64,000 nt of DNA, taken from JBHELB01 sp041859045. GTDB taxonomy: Bacteria > Hydrogenedentota > Hydrogenedentia > Hydrogenedentales > SLHB01. Position 1 is the stretch's first letter. Each line of letters starts with the position of its first letter. The notes beneath the pieces are model-generated. The model did not search any database. It had not been told where the DNA came from and worked only from the letters and a program-made list of their open reading frames with translations. Positions 44,789-53,687 of this stretch are shown piece by piece. The position numbers and the translations under genes were made by a program. Location: positions 1 through 64,000 of the forward strand of contig JBHELB010000053.1 in assembly GCA_041859045.1 (NCBI GenBank), read 5' to 3'.

Positions 44789-46189
44789 ATGTCCAAGACG
44801 GCCAGTCCCGCTTCGTTTCGCGATCCGGACGGTTTTGTCTTTCGCGGGGACGACGGCGTGCTCTATCGTCAGGTCCACGCGTCTAGCATGGACGCCTATC
44901 GACTTCTTATGAGCAGCGGTCTTTATGCGCGTTTGGCGGCTGACGGGCACCTGATCGAGCACGAGGAAGTTCCCTTAGCGCAGCGTTTTTCCGACGCGGC
45001 CGCGGCTGTCCTTCGTCCGCATGAACTGCCGGTTATGTCATACCCGTATGAGTGGTGCTTCAGCCAGCTCAAGGATGCCGCGCTGCTGACGTTGACGATT
45101 CAGAAGCAAGCGCTCGGCGCTGGCATGTCGCTGAAGGATTGCAGCGCCTTCAACATTACCTTCGACGGCTGCCGTCCCGTATTCTTTGACACGCTTAGTT
45201 TCGATCTGTACACCGAAGGTGCGCCGTGGGTGGCTTATCGCCAATTCTGCCAGCATTTCCTGGCGCCACTCGCGCTGATGTCGTACCGCGACCCGCGGCT
45301 TGTCGGTCTTTTCCGCGCGCATATCGACGGTATCCCCCTCGATCTCGCGGCAACCCTGTTGCCCAGGCGCACGCGCTTGCGCTTGGGACTTGGCCTGCAC
45401 ATCCACGCGCACGCGTCCATGCAACGGCGCGACGCGCAGCGCCAAAAGGCCGGGCGCAACGCGCCGGATGTCGTGCGTCCAGGACGCCGCATTGGAAAAA
45501 ATGCGATGCTCGGGTTGATCGACAGTCTCGAAAGTTCCGTGCGTGCATTGAAGCCGCCTGCGGGCGTGACGGAGTGGAGCGATTACTACGACGATTGCCA
45601 CTATGCCGACGCGGCCGCTGAGCGAAAGGCCCGGGTGGTGCGCGAAACGGCCGAAGCGGTTCGCCCCCGAATCGCGTGGGATCTCGGGGCGAATACGGGA
45701 CATTACAGTCGAATTGTGGCGGAAACAGGCGCAACCGTCGCGGCGTTCGACGTGGACTGGCTGTGCGTGGAGCGGAACTACGCGCAGGGAAAAACCGAGA
45801 AACGGAGCAACCTTGTTCCGCTTTGGCTGGATCTCACCAACCCCAGTCCGGGGTTGGGCTGGGCTCACCGCGAGCGCGCCGCGCTGGCGGATCGCGGTCC
45901 GGCGGATCTTGTCCTGGCGTTGGCGCTTGTCCACCATATCGCTATCGGCAACAACGTTCCTTTCGCGTTGATTGCGGACTACTTGGCGATATTGTCCCGT
46001 CACTTGGTGATTGAGTTCGTGCCCAAAGACGATCCGCAGACGCTCCGTCTATTGGAAACACGCAAGGATATCTTCGCGGGGTACACGCAGGACGCCTTTG
46101 AGTCCGCGTTCAACCGCCACTTCGAGACGAGACTCGCTGAGCGCCTTCCGGAATCGGGGCGTGTGCTTTATTGGATGTCGCGGCGTTAG
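44789..46189 (+). CDS. Class I SAM-dependent methyltransferase with N-terminal domain
   Basis: A 466-residue protein. Residues 1-200 form a separate domain starting SFRDPDGFVFRGDDGVLYRQV. The C-terminal half is a Rossmann methyltransferase with motif I AWDLGANTGHYSRIVAETGATVAAFDVDW, where the acidic residue binds the ribose of SAM. The layout resembles NoeA-like methyltransferases, originally named in rhizobial nodulation and common near surface-polysaccharide genes. The substrate is unknown. The start at 44789 is one base after the microprotein stop. An in-frame extension far upstream runs out of frame through the AIM24 gene and is rejected. Its end overlaps the convergent TMTC-like gene by four bases. 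Confidence 0.8.
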   Translation: MSKTASPASFRDPDGFVFRGDDGVLYRQVHASSMDAYRLLMSSGLYARLAADGHLIEHEEVPLAQRFSDAAAAVLRPHELPVMSYPYEWCFSQLKDAALLTLTIQKQALGAGMSLKDCSAFNITFDGCRPVFFDTLSFDLYTEGAPWVAYRQFCQHFLAPLALMSYRDPRLVGLFRAHIDGIPLDLAATLLPRRTRLRLGLGLHIHAHASMQRRDAQRQKAGRNAPDVVRPGRRIGKNAMLGLIDSLESSVRALKPPAGVTEWSDYYDDCHYADAAAERKARVVRETAEAVRPRIAWDLGANTGHYSRIVAETGATVAAFDVDWLCVERNYAQGKTEKRSNLVPLWLDLTNPSPGLGWAHRERAALADRGPADLVLALALVHHIAIGNNVPFALIADYLAILSRHLVIEFVPKDDPQTLRLLETRKDIFAGYTQDAFESAFNRHFETRLAERLPESGRVLYWMSRR

Positions 46190-48000
46190 CTCGATGCCGC
46201 GCTGGTCGCGCTTTCCTCGTTGCGCAATTGCTCAAGGGCTCGTTCAGGTTCGCTGTAGTCAGGCTTGAGCTTGAGCGCCTGCTCGTACTCGGCCTGGGCC
46301 CCTTCCCTTTGCCCAAGCTGTTGCAGCGCCAACCCCAGCGAATAATGTCCCGATGCGCGGTCGGGATCCACGCGCAGAAGTTCGCGATAGGCCTCGGCGG
46401 CTTCCGCGTAGCGTTCCTGACGGTATAACACCGTCCCAAGGTTCAGGTGGGCGTCTGCATGGTCCGGCCGAAGGCGAAGTATCTCGCGGAAAGGCTCCTC
46501 GGCCTCCGCATTTAGGCCACGGCGCATGCGGGAAATGCCTAGATTAAGATGAGCGTTGATGTAATCCGGCTTGATGCGAATCGCCTCAAGATACGACTTC
46601 TCCGCATCCTCAAGCTTGCCGTCGGAGAGTTCTTGCGTGCCTTTATTGTAATACGCGAGCGAATTGTTTTCGGTCACTTGAGTTGCGCGCTCGAAAAGCG
46701 TGATGCTGGATTTCCAGTACCGAACCTCAACGTTCGTGCGGTAGACGCAGGCTACGGTAACAACCGTACACGCGAGTGCGATTGGCCACCGGCTCCACCG
46801 AAAACGCTCGACCATGGCGCCGAGAGACCACGCGACAGCGACGAAAATTCCGATCAGCGGAATGTACGTGTATCGATCGGCGAGCGCTTGTTGCCCCACC
46901 TGCACCAAACCTATCACAGGAAGCAGCGTGACGATGTACCAGAGCCAGCCAGTCAAGGCAAACGTCGCGCGGTACCGCAGCAGCCACACGATGCCCGTAA
47001 GCGCTAGCAGGAAGGTGACTGCGATACCGATCTCCACGGCGCTAAGGTCGAATCGGTATGGATAGAATATCGCCAGGTCGTTTGGCAAGACCATTTTGCG
47101 AAGGTACTGCACACAGGAAACGGCCGCATTGGCGAGACGCAGCGAGATTGGATGGGTCGAGACTCCACGGATCGCTTCGCCCTGTCCCTGCACGTAGATG
47201 GTGACTGCGCACGACGCCATCGCAAGCAGGGCCAAAGGAAGTTTCTCGAGGGCCATTGCCCAGAGGTCGCGCACACTGCGTACTCGCCCCAGAGGCCAGA
47301 CATCGAGCCACAGCAACACCAACGGTACGGAAACCAGCATTGGCTTCGACAGCAACCCCAGTATGTATACTCCCATCACGGCAAAGAACGAGGGCGTGTC
47401 GTCGCGCTCGACATAGACGGCGTATGCCCAGAGGGTCCACAGGAAAAAGAACGTGCTTAGCACGTCTTTTCGTTCCGATACCCAGGCGACCGATTCGACG
47501 TGCAGCGGATGCAACGCGAATAGCGCGGCGACCAAGGCGCTGCGCCACTGCGCTCCGGTCATTCGAAAGAGCACGAGAAACAGCAAGAGCGTATTGGCGC
47601 AATGCAACAGCAGATTCGTGAAATGATGCCCGCGCGCGTTGAGGCCATAGAGTTCCACGTCGATCTGATGCGAAATCCAGGTCAGGGGGTGCCAGTTTGC
47701 TGCGTGGCCGGTAACGAGCGCCCATGCGATATTCCCGGGAGTTAGCCCGCCCGTAACGTTGGGGTTTTCCGTTACGTATTTGTTGTCATCGAAATTAATA
47801 AAATCATTGTCCCGCACTGGCCAGTAGGCAATGAGCGTGAGAAGCACCAGCGCCAGAACGATACCCCAGCGCCAATCCCGGTGCAGGACAGGTTCTGGCC
47901 TTATGGACGCTATGGGCACGGGTGTCAAGGAAGGCGTTTCGGAAACGTCAGATTCCGAAGGGACCATTTCGCGCTCTGCCCAGCGTTCGACCTCGTTCAC
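46186..48000 (-). CDS. TMTC-like membrane protein with TPR repeats
   Basis: A 604-residue polytopic protein. About eleven hydrophobic segments hold the TMTC/DUF1736-type blocks: DNDFINFDDNKYVTENP in the first loop, then HHFTNLLLHCANTLLLF and LFALHPLHVESVAWVSERKDVLS. The first loop's paired Asp is the expected GT-C catalytic site. Four to five tetratricopeptide repeats occupy residues 450-595. Eukaryotic TMTCs are O-mannosyltransferases; a protein glycosylation role here is inference. Its start overlaps the ABC ATPase gene by four bases, placing it at the end of the exporter operon. Confidence 0.8.
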   Translation of the reverse strand: MNEVERWAEREMVPSESDVSETPSLTPVPIASIRPEPVLHRDWRWGIVLALVLLTLIAYWPVRDNDFINFDDNKYVTENPNVTGGLTPGNIAWALVTGHAANWHPLTWISHQIDVELYGLNARGHHFTNLLLHCANTLLLFLVLFRMTGAQWRSALVAALFALHPLHVESVAWVSERKDVLSTFFFLWTLWAYAVYVERDDTPSFFAVMGVYILGLLSKPMLVSVPLVLLWLDVWPLGRVRSVRDLWAMALEKLPLALLAMASCAVTIYVQGQGEAIRGVSTHPISLRLANAAVSCVQYLRKMVLPNDLAIFYPYRFDLSAVEIGIAVTFLLALTGIVWLLRYRATFALTGWLWYIVTLLPVIGLVQVGQQALADRYTYIPLIGIFVAVAWSLGAMVERFRWSRWPIALACTVVTVACVYRTNVEVRYWKSSITLFERATQVTENNSLAYYNKGTQELSDGKLEDAEKSYLEAIRIKPDYINAHLNLGISRMRRGLNAEAEEPFREILRLRPDHADAHLNLGTVLYRQERYAEAAEAYRELLRVDPDRASGHYSLGLALQQLGQREGAQAEYEQALKLKPDYSEPERALEQLRNEESATSAASS

Positions 48001-48758
48001 GATGTCGGCCTCGTGTGCAATACGTCGCGCGAGTAGTACTCCAGCAGGTCTTTCGGCGCGCCTTCATAGATCACTCGACCATGCTCCACAAGAATGGCGC
48101 GCGAGCAAAGACGTTCTATCTCCGCAGGGCTGTGCGAGACGAAGAGAAGCGTCGTCCCTTCTTTCTTCAGCATTTCCGAAATACGGTCAATGCATTTTTG
48201 CTGAAATCCCGCGTCGCCGGTGGCAAGGACCTCGTCCACCAGGAGCACGTCGTGGCAGATGTTGACCGCAACGCTGAACCCCAACCGCGCTAACATTCCC
48301 GAGGAATACACGCGCACCGGGCGCTCGAACCACTCCTCCAGTTCGCTGAAGGCGAAGATCGCGTCCATGCGGGCGCGTACCTCGCGCCGGGTCATGCCAA
48401 AAATCGCGCCGAGAAGATAGGCGTTCTCGCGGCCCGTCAGTTCGTAGTGGATTCCCGCGTTAAGTTCGATCATGGGGAACAGACGTCCGTTGACTCGGAT
48501 TCGGCCTCGCGTCGGCGGCGTCACCCCGGCGAGGAGTTTGAGCAGTGTACTTTTCCCCGCGCCGTTGCGCCCAACGATGCCCAGCGCCTCGCCCTGCTGG
48601 ACGCGCACACTTACACCGCGCAATGCCCAGGGACCCAAGGCGTCATCGGACAACGGATGACCGCGTAAGCGTCCCCACGCTTGACGAATCGCCGGGCCAA
48701 CCGGCAAGCCGTAGCGCTTCCAGACGCCGTCCACTTCCACGATGGGTGTCTGCCTCAT
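47997..48758 (-). CDS. Polysaccharide ABC transporter ATPase (Wzt/TagH type)
   Basis: A 253-residue ATPase of an O-antigen/teichoic-acid type exporter. Walker A is GIVGRNGAGKST, the signature is VYSSGMLARLGFSVA (degenerate LSGGQ, as usual in this family) and Walker B is DVLLVDEVLATGD, followed by SHSPAEIERLC. The typical MIELNAGIHYELTGREN lies after the Q-loop. There is no C-terminal carbohydrate-binding domain, so the polymer would be exported without the Wzt-type chain-end recognition. ATG 48758 follows GAGAGG; an upstream ATG at 48779 overlaps the permease gene more and is less likely. Confidence 0.88.
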   Translation of the reverse strand: MRQTPIVEVDGVWKRYGLPVGPAIRQAWGRLRGHPLSDDALGPWALRGVSVRVQQGEALGIVGRNGAGKSTLLKLLAGVTPPTRGRIRVNGRLFPMIELNAGIHYELTGRENAYLLGAIFGMTRREVRARMDAIFAFSELEEWFERPVRVYSSGMLARLGFSVAVNICHDVLLVDEVLATGDAGFQQKCIDRISEMLKKEGTTLLFVSHSPAEIERLCSRAILVEHGRVIYEGAPKDLLEYYSRDVLHTRPTS

Positions 48759-48768
48759 GCCTCGCCTC

Positions 48769-49593
48769 TCACAACACATCCGCGAAGTACTGCGACACGT
48801 AGCGGAATAATGGCCACGTGAGGCAGCCCAACACGGCGACTGAAATCAGGGAAATGGAAAGCAGGGCGGCGTCGGGAGAAGTTCCAAGAATCAGCGCATG
48901 GCGGAATCCTTCGACCACTCCGACCATGGGATTCAGGTTGTACAGCCAGCGGTAGTCCGCCGGGACAAGGGAGGCGTCGTAGAAAATCGGCGTCGCGAAC
49001 ATCCACGCCTGGAGCAGAAGCGGCACGGCAAAGAACACGTCCATACGGTACGTACCGATAGCCGCCAGCGCCAGTCCCAGGACCGTGGCCAAGGCAATTG
49101 TGATGAGAATGAGAGGCAAGGTCCAGAGGACGGAGAAATGCAGGGGTATACGGAACACCAGTAAGAGCACGAAGAGGATCACGAATGTGATCGCGAAATC
49201 GATTAGGGAAACGATGACAACGGACAGGGGAAAAATCTCCCTGGAAACGGCCGTTTTTTTCACGATACTCGCGTTATTGGTCAAGCTGGAGGTGCAACGC
49301 GTCACGGCATTCGAAAAGAACGTCCACGGCAGCAATGCGCAGAACAGGTAGACGACATAAGGCGTACCGGAATAGACCGTGTTTTCGAGACGCATGCCCA
49401 GCACCCGCCCAACCAGCACAAAAAGAATGCTGTACACCACGGGCTGTATCAACGCCCAAAGCGGGCCGAACACGGAGCGTCGGTAGCGCCCCTTGAACTC
49501 CCGGATGACGAGGGCCCATAGTAGGCCCGTCTCTCGTTTCGCTATGTACACAGTATTCTCCACCAAAATCGTCGAATCGATAGTGAAAAGCAT
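48769..49593 (-). CDS. Polysaccharide ABC transporter permease (Wzm/TagG type)
   Basis: A 274-residue ABC-2 permease with six hydrophobic segments, the partner of the downstream ATPase. The N-terminal cytosolic stretch LLWALVIREFKGRYRRSVFGPLWALIQPV is the hallmark coupling region of this family. FYDASLVPADYRWLYNLNPMVGVVEGFRHALI is the conserved C-terminal block. It moves lipid-linked polysaccharide across the inner membrane. The ATPase start lies a few bases beyond its stop codon. Confidence 0.9.
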   Translation of the reverse strand: MLFTIDSTILVENTVYIAKRETGLLWALVIREFKGRYRRSVFGPLWALIQPVVYSILFVLVGRVLGMRLENTVYSGTPYVVYLFCALLPWTFFSNAVTRCTSSLTNNASIVKKTAVSREIFPLSVVIVSLIDFAITFVILFVLLLVFRIPLHFSVLWTLPLILITIALATVLGLALAAIGTYRMDVFFAVPLLLQAWMFATPIFYDASLVPADYRWLYNLNPMVGVVEGFRHALILGTSPDAALLSISLISVAVLGCLTWPLFRYVSQYFADVL

Positions 49594-49623
49594 ACTTGAG
49601 GAGCGCCCGTCGCAGCAAATTGG

Positions 49624-51393
49624 CTACCGCAAGTGGGTGTGGCTGCGCTGGAGCAGGTCGTGAAGGAAAGCGGCGTACTCCGGCACGAGTCGGTTGGAAT
49701 CAAAGCGCTTCCGCACATATTCTGCCGCCGCGGCCCCCAGCCGGCGACCACGCTCGGGGGATTCGAGCAACGTGCGCATATGGGCCGCCGCACAGGCGAC
49801 GTCGGGCTCCGCCCAAGACTTCACCTCTTGGTATTGCAGTGCGCCCTCGCAGCAAGCGGGCACAAGGATGTAGTCCACGAGAAGCGAGTTGTTCTCATTC
49901 ATGAAGTCCGTGTTTCCGCCATAACGCGTAGCAATCACTGGGAGCCCCATCGACATGGCCTCGAGCATGCCCAATCCCAGCCCCTCGCCTCGGTGGAGGG
50001 AAACATAACAATCACACGCATGCATCAACGTCATTAATTCATCGCGCGACAGAAAACCGTTCACGAGATGCACCTGCCGCTCCACGCCGAGGGCTGCGAT
50101 CCGCGAACGAAGGGCGTCGAATTCCTCGCAGAACTTTTCTGCGTGAGCCATCTTTAAGATCAGACGCGCTTGTGGGAAATCTGCTGCGATCTTTGCAAAA
50201 GCGCGCGCTAGTCCGTCGGGGTTCTTGCGCTGGTAGCCGCTATAAAGGTCAAAGTTAAAAAAGAAAAGATACTCGTTCGCCGTGTGTCCCAGACGCCTAC
50301 GCCGTTCTTCTCTGGACTCAAGTATCTTCCAGTTCACCTCGAACGGATATGTCAGCTTTGTAATACGAGCCCTACAGGTTCCTTGTTGTCTTAGCGCATT
50401 CGCCACGAAATCCGAAAATACGATGATCTCGTGCAGATAGTGAAGCCCGGCTGCCTGATCGGGAATCCCCGATTCGAACTCCCACCACCACACCCCTGCA
50501 TTGTAGTGATCGTCGAAGAGGAATGGAGCGATCTGGTGACATTGCACGAGAGAATCGCCGTTTGCGTCGAGAAAAAAGACATTCGTCTTGAACGGGGAGT
50601 TCTTGAACGCCCGAAGCGCGGTGCACACATGTGAAGGCTCCGCAAATCTCACGGTACAACGAACCGCGTCAAGCGGACGTGAAGAGTCCCACTCAATCAA
50701 CACTTGAGGATCCCAACTTCGAAAAGCCACCTCTTCGCCGTTCACACGCCATACGTTCGTCGCTGTCCATTGCAACGGGAAATACTCGCCCGCATCGGTG
50801 CGGCCTTCGATGCGAAGCGCGGTCAACCGGCAAGGACCAGGCAAAGGGTCAAAGCGAAGTCCTTTTGATGCGTCGCGCGTCCGCAGATCGAACTCGACAC
50901 AATAGCCCTCGAAGATCTCCGGAAAGGAAAGCAGATGGACCATGGACTTCTGCTCAGTGAACCCGTTGCCGGTATTGATATATAGCTGTGCAAACGCTCC
51001 GCCGCCGCCAAACCCTGGCAGGCGGTGCATCAGTACGTTCTCGAAGACCTTTGCCCGTTCGTCCCACATAAGACGCCCCTGCGCGGGATGCGGCACATCG
51101 TAAATGACGATGGGGAACTCGGTTTTCTGAAAGAGTGTCAGGACTTGACGTCCGGCCTCGGCAATGCCAAATACATTTGAGATATGACCGATGAGATTGA
51201 GGCCCTGCGCCGGATTCGTATTCCGTTGCAGCGCTATCCAACGCCTAAGATTACACATCGTCCACCAGGCGCTGCGGAAAAAGCGTGTGGGATGGATGAC
51301 AAACGGCCAGGCGCTGACCGCGGCGTTCCTCGTTTTGCGGACGGTCTTGCGGCAAACCCGCCGAAAGACCTTCGCGCTGATCAATCGCTCCAA
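49624..51393 (-). CDS. Glycosyltransferase family 4-like, with insert domain
   Basis: A 589-residue cytosolic transferase. GHISNVFGIAEAGRQVL near residues 69-85 starts the GT-B N-terminal domain. The C-terminal domain has FFNFDLYSGYQRKNPDGLARAF and the donor site CYVSLHRGEGLGLGMLEAMSMGLPVIATRYGG. Between them (about residues 130-290) lies a beta-rich insert (YCVEFDLRTRDASKG through TALRIEGRTDAG and WTATNVWRVNGEE) not usual for GT4. It may bind the growing glycan. The start is TTG 51393, supported by AGGGGG five bases upstream. Confidence 0.78.
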   Translation of the reverse strand: MERLISAKVFRRVCRKTVRKTRNAAVSAWPFVIHPTRFFRSAWWTMCNLRRWIALQRNTNPAQGLNLIGHISNVFGIAEAGRQVLTLFQKTEFPIVIYDVPHPAQGRLMWDERAKVFENVLMHRLPGFGGGGAFAQLYINTGNGFTEQKSMVHLLSFPEIFEGYCVEFDLRTRDASKGLRFDPLPGPCRLTALRIEGRTDAGEYFPLQWTATNVWRVNGEEVAFRSWDPQVLIEWDSSRPLDAVRCTVRFAEPSHVCTALRAFKNSPFKTNVFFLDANGDSLVQCHQIAPFLFDDHYNAGVWWWEFESGIPDQAAGLHYLHEIIVFSDFVANALRQQGTCRARITKLTYPFEVNWKILESREERRRRLGHTANEYLFFFNFDLYSGYQRKNPDGLARAFAKIAADFPQARLILKMAHAEKFCEEFDALRSRIAALGVERQVHLVNGFLSRDELMTLMHACDCYVSLHRGEGLGLGMLEAMSMGLPVIATRYGGNTDFMNENNSLLVDYILVPACCEGALQYQEVKSWAEPDVACAAAHMRTLLESPERGRRLGAAAAEYVRKRFDSNRLVPEYAAFLHDLLQRSHTHLR

Positions 51394-51479
51394 CCCAGCC
51401 CCCTTGCGACGCTATATGACAGCAACATAGATTTAGAACACGAGTCTAGGACCTATCTTACGATGCACCTAGAAACCGT

Positions 51480-52448
51480 TCAACTCGCCGTAGGCAGACT
51501 GGATGCGCCCAACAGACGGCGAACGATCAGTTTCCGCAGGAAATACGGAACGGCCCCCGCAAGGCGGAGTGTCAGGGTCGGGTCGGCCTGCCGGGCCAAT
51601 TGGCGCATCTCTTGGGGGCATGCGCGGGAGATTGCTGGAAACGCCGCGACTGCCGCATCCACCCACTGCCGCACGGCCGCGCGGCGCGCGCGGGTCACTA
51701 TCGCGTCAGAAAGCTCCAGCGCCTGAACGTCAAGCAAGAGACGGTAGTACTCCTGTGCGCGAATCGCGAGCGCCGTGTCATTGCCGCTCACGGACTTCCG
51801 GTATCGCCGCCAAAAATTCATCGGCGCGGCACAGTACGCCGACTCCGCCCCCCAAAGCATGCGTATCCACGTAATCCAATCACCGGACACCCGGTAATGC
51901 TCGTCTGCGCCGCCCACCTCAAGATAGCGCGCCCGCCGAAACAACACACTGCTCGCGTTTCCGATGATATTCCGGAACAAGAGCACATCTAGGCACAGCT
52001 CGCTTCCGCTCGAAACAAAGTCTGAGGCCAAGCGAGGGCACCAATCGGCGCTATTTCCCGTGGCGCGGCCTTCTTCGTCCACAAACTGGCTTTGGCAAAA
52101 TGCCAACGCAGCCTTGGGGTGCGCATCTAGAACCGACGTCAATTTCTCGAGAAACTCAGGAGCCGCGTAGTCATCGGCCTCGGCAACCCAGACATATTCG
52201 CCTGAGGCGCGCGCAACGCCGCGATTCCATTGCACAAACGGATTTCCGCTGTTGGTTGCATTCACGACGCATTGAATGCGCGGATTCTTCGCGTACGCCT
52301 CGAAAACTTCCGCGCTATTATCCGTCGACCGGTCATCAAGGTAGATTACCTCAAAATCGGTATAGGTCTGCGCAAGAACACTGTCGAGGCGCTGCGCCAG
52401 GAAACGCCCGTGGTTGTAGTTTGGGACAATGACGGAAACTTTGGGCAT
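51480..52448 (-). CDS. Glycosyltransferase family 2
   Basis: A 322-residue GT-A transferase. It begins KVSVIVPNYNHGRFLAQRLDSVLAQTY; the nucleotide-sugar-binding DDRSTD follows, and the metal-binding acidic motif is AEADDY (about 90-95). The C-terminal part resembles rhamnosyl- or galactosyl-transferases of O-antigen assembly, but the sugar is not identifiable. The ATG at 52448 is three bases from the end of the upstream glycosyltransferase, consistent with one operon. Confidence 0.88.
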   Translation of the reverse strand: MPKVSVIVPNYNHGRFLAQRLDSVLAQTYTDFEVIYLDDRSTDNSAEVFEAYAKNPRIQCVVNATNSGNPFVQWNRGVARASGEYVWVAEADDYAAPEFLEKLTSVLDAHPKAALAFCQSQFVDEEGRATGNSADWCPRLASDFVSSGSELCLDVLLFRNIIGNASSVLFRRARYLEVGGADEHYRVSGDWITWIRMLWGAESAYCAAPMNFWRRYRKSVSGNDTALAIRAQEYYRLLLDVQALELSDAIVTRARRAAVRQWVDAAVAAFPAISRACPQEMRQLARQADPTLTLRLAGAVPYFLRKLIVRRLLGASSLPTAS

Positions 52449-52451
52449 ACT

Positions 52452-53651
52452 CTACCCCTGCCCTGCTCGCATAGCGATTGCGTCTTGCAACACCCACTCC
52501 AGGGTATCGATAGTCTTTTCCCATCGCCAATGCGTTTGGACGTGTTCCCTGCTTTTGTGTCCGAGTTCATCGGCCAGCGCAGGGGCGCGCAGCAAGCACT
52601 CAAGCGCAGCCCCCATCGCCGCCGGGTCATCGTTCGATATGAGAAAGCCATTCACGCCGTCGCGCACTGTTTCGCGCACGCCGCCCTCGGCTAACGCCAC
52701 TACCGGAGTGCCGCACGCATTGGCTTCGAGGGGCGCAAGTCCAAATGGTTCAAGGTGCGGTGCATAGACCAGAGCTATCGCGCGGGACAGCAGCGATCGA
52801 AGGTCGGCATCCGACACTAAGCGACGCAACGCCAGGCGTACGCCACAGTCGGCGGCGAGTTTTCGCATCGAGGCGAGGTAAGCATCATCCACCGCATTTC
52901 CAATCCATACCAACTCCGGGCGCAGGTCTTCCCGCACCGCAGCCACCGCGCGAATGACGCGGTCCATGCGCTTGCGCGCGGCAGCCTCGCCCAGGCCAAC
53001 CACATAGGCACCTCGTGGCTCGCCGGTGGGCCGGAATTCCTCCGTGTCCACTCCGAGGTAACACACGCGCGCGTCCCGACCGTATAGCCGCGCAAACGTC
53101 TCGCGGCTAAACAACGAATTCGCCACCAACACATCGCACGCCCGGACACTCAGCGCCTCTTCGCGCATAAGCGTTTCCCGCCGCCGCGCGCGAATCGGCC
53201 CCATCATTTGTCCCCAAAGAGCCTTTAAGCCTCCTATCGTCGTCTGCGAAGCTGTTTCCGTTTCGTACAAGGCACGGTTGGGTTCGTGAAGGTAAAGCAC
53301 ATTGGGAAGTCTTGTGTGACGCGCGATGGGCGGCACCATCACCCGGGCCGAGGGGTGCGCGAAAAGCACGTCGTACTGCGTCGCGTTCCATTGCGAAGCC
53401 GTCGCGCGGCAATGCTCGCTCAAGGCGCGGACATCGTCCACGCGCGACTTAACGCGCGAGCCTTCCGTCGGCCACGAGAAAGGAGAAACGTGCTCGGTAA
53501 TCATTTCACTGAGCGGCAGGTAGTCCGTCGTGGCCGTGGAGGGACACCACGCGTCCAGCGTGTGCCCTCGCGCCGCCAGCCCTTTCACCATGTGATAGAG
53601 GGCCCGCTTGCCGCCGCCACTGGGCAGGTTGTGCCAGACCGCGATACGCAT
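52452..53651 (-). CDS. Glycosyltransferase family 4 (GT-B)
   Basis: A 399-residue transferase. It begins MRIAVWHNLPSGGGKRALYHMVKGLAARGH, a Gly-rich loop typical of GT4. The C-terminal donor domain has VVGLGEAAARKRMDRVIRAV, YAPHLEPFGLAPLEANACGTPVVAL with the conserved EPFGLxPLE signature, then GGVRETVRDGVNG. The linkage cannot be assigned. It lies 36 bases after cysS and directly before the GT2 gene, so it may be transcribed from the cysS promoter. Confidence 0.88.
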   Translation of the reverse strand: MRIAVWHNLPSGGGKRALYHMVKGLAARGHTLDAWCPSTATTDYLPLSEMITEHVSPFSWPTEGSRVKSRVDDVRALSEHCRATASQWNATQYDVLFAHPSARVMVPPIARHTRLPNVLYLHEPNRALYETETASQTTIGGLKALWGQMMGPIRARRRETLMREEALSVRACDVLVANSLFSRETFARLYGRDARVCYLGVDTEEFRPTGEPRGAYVVGLGEAAARKRMDRVIRAVAAVREDLRPELVWIGNAVDDAYLASMRKLAADCGVRLALRRLVSDADLRSLLSRAIALVYAPHLEPFGLAPLEANACGTPVVALAEGGVRETVRDGVNGFLISNDDPAAMGAALECLLRAPALADELGHKSREHVQTHWRWEKTIDTLEWVLQDAIAMRAGQG

Positions 53652-53687
53652 GCCCCCTCCACCCTGCAGTCAGGCCGCCGAGTATTC

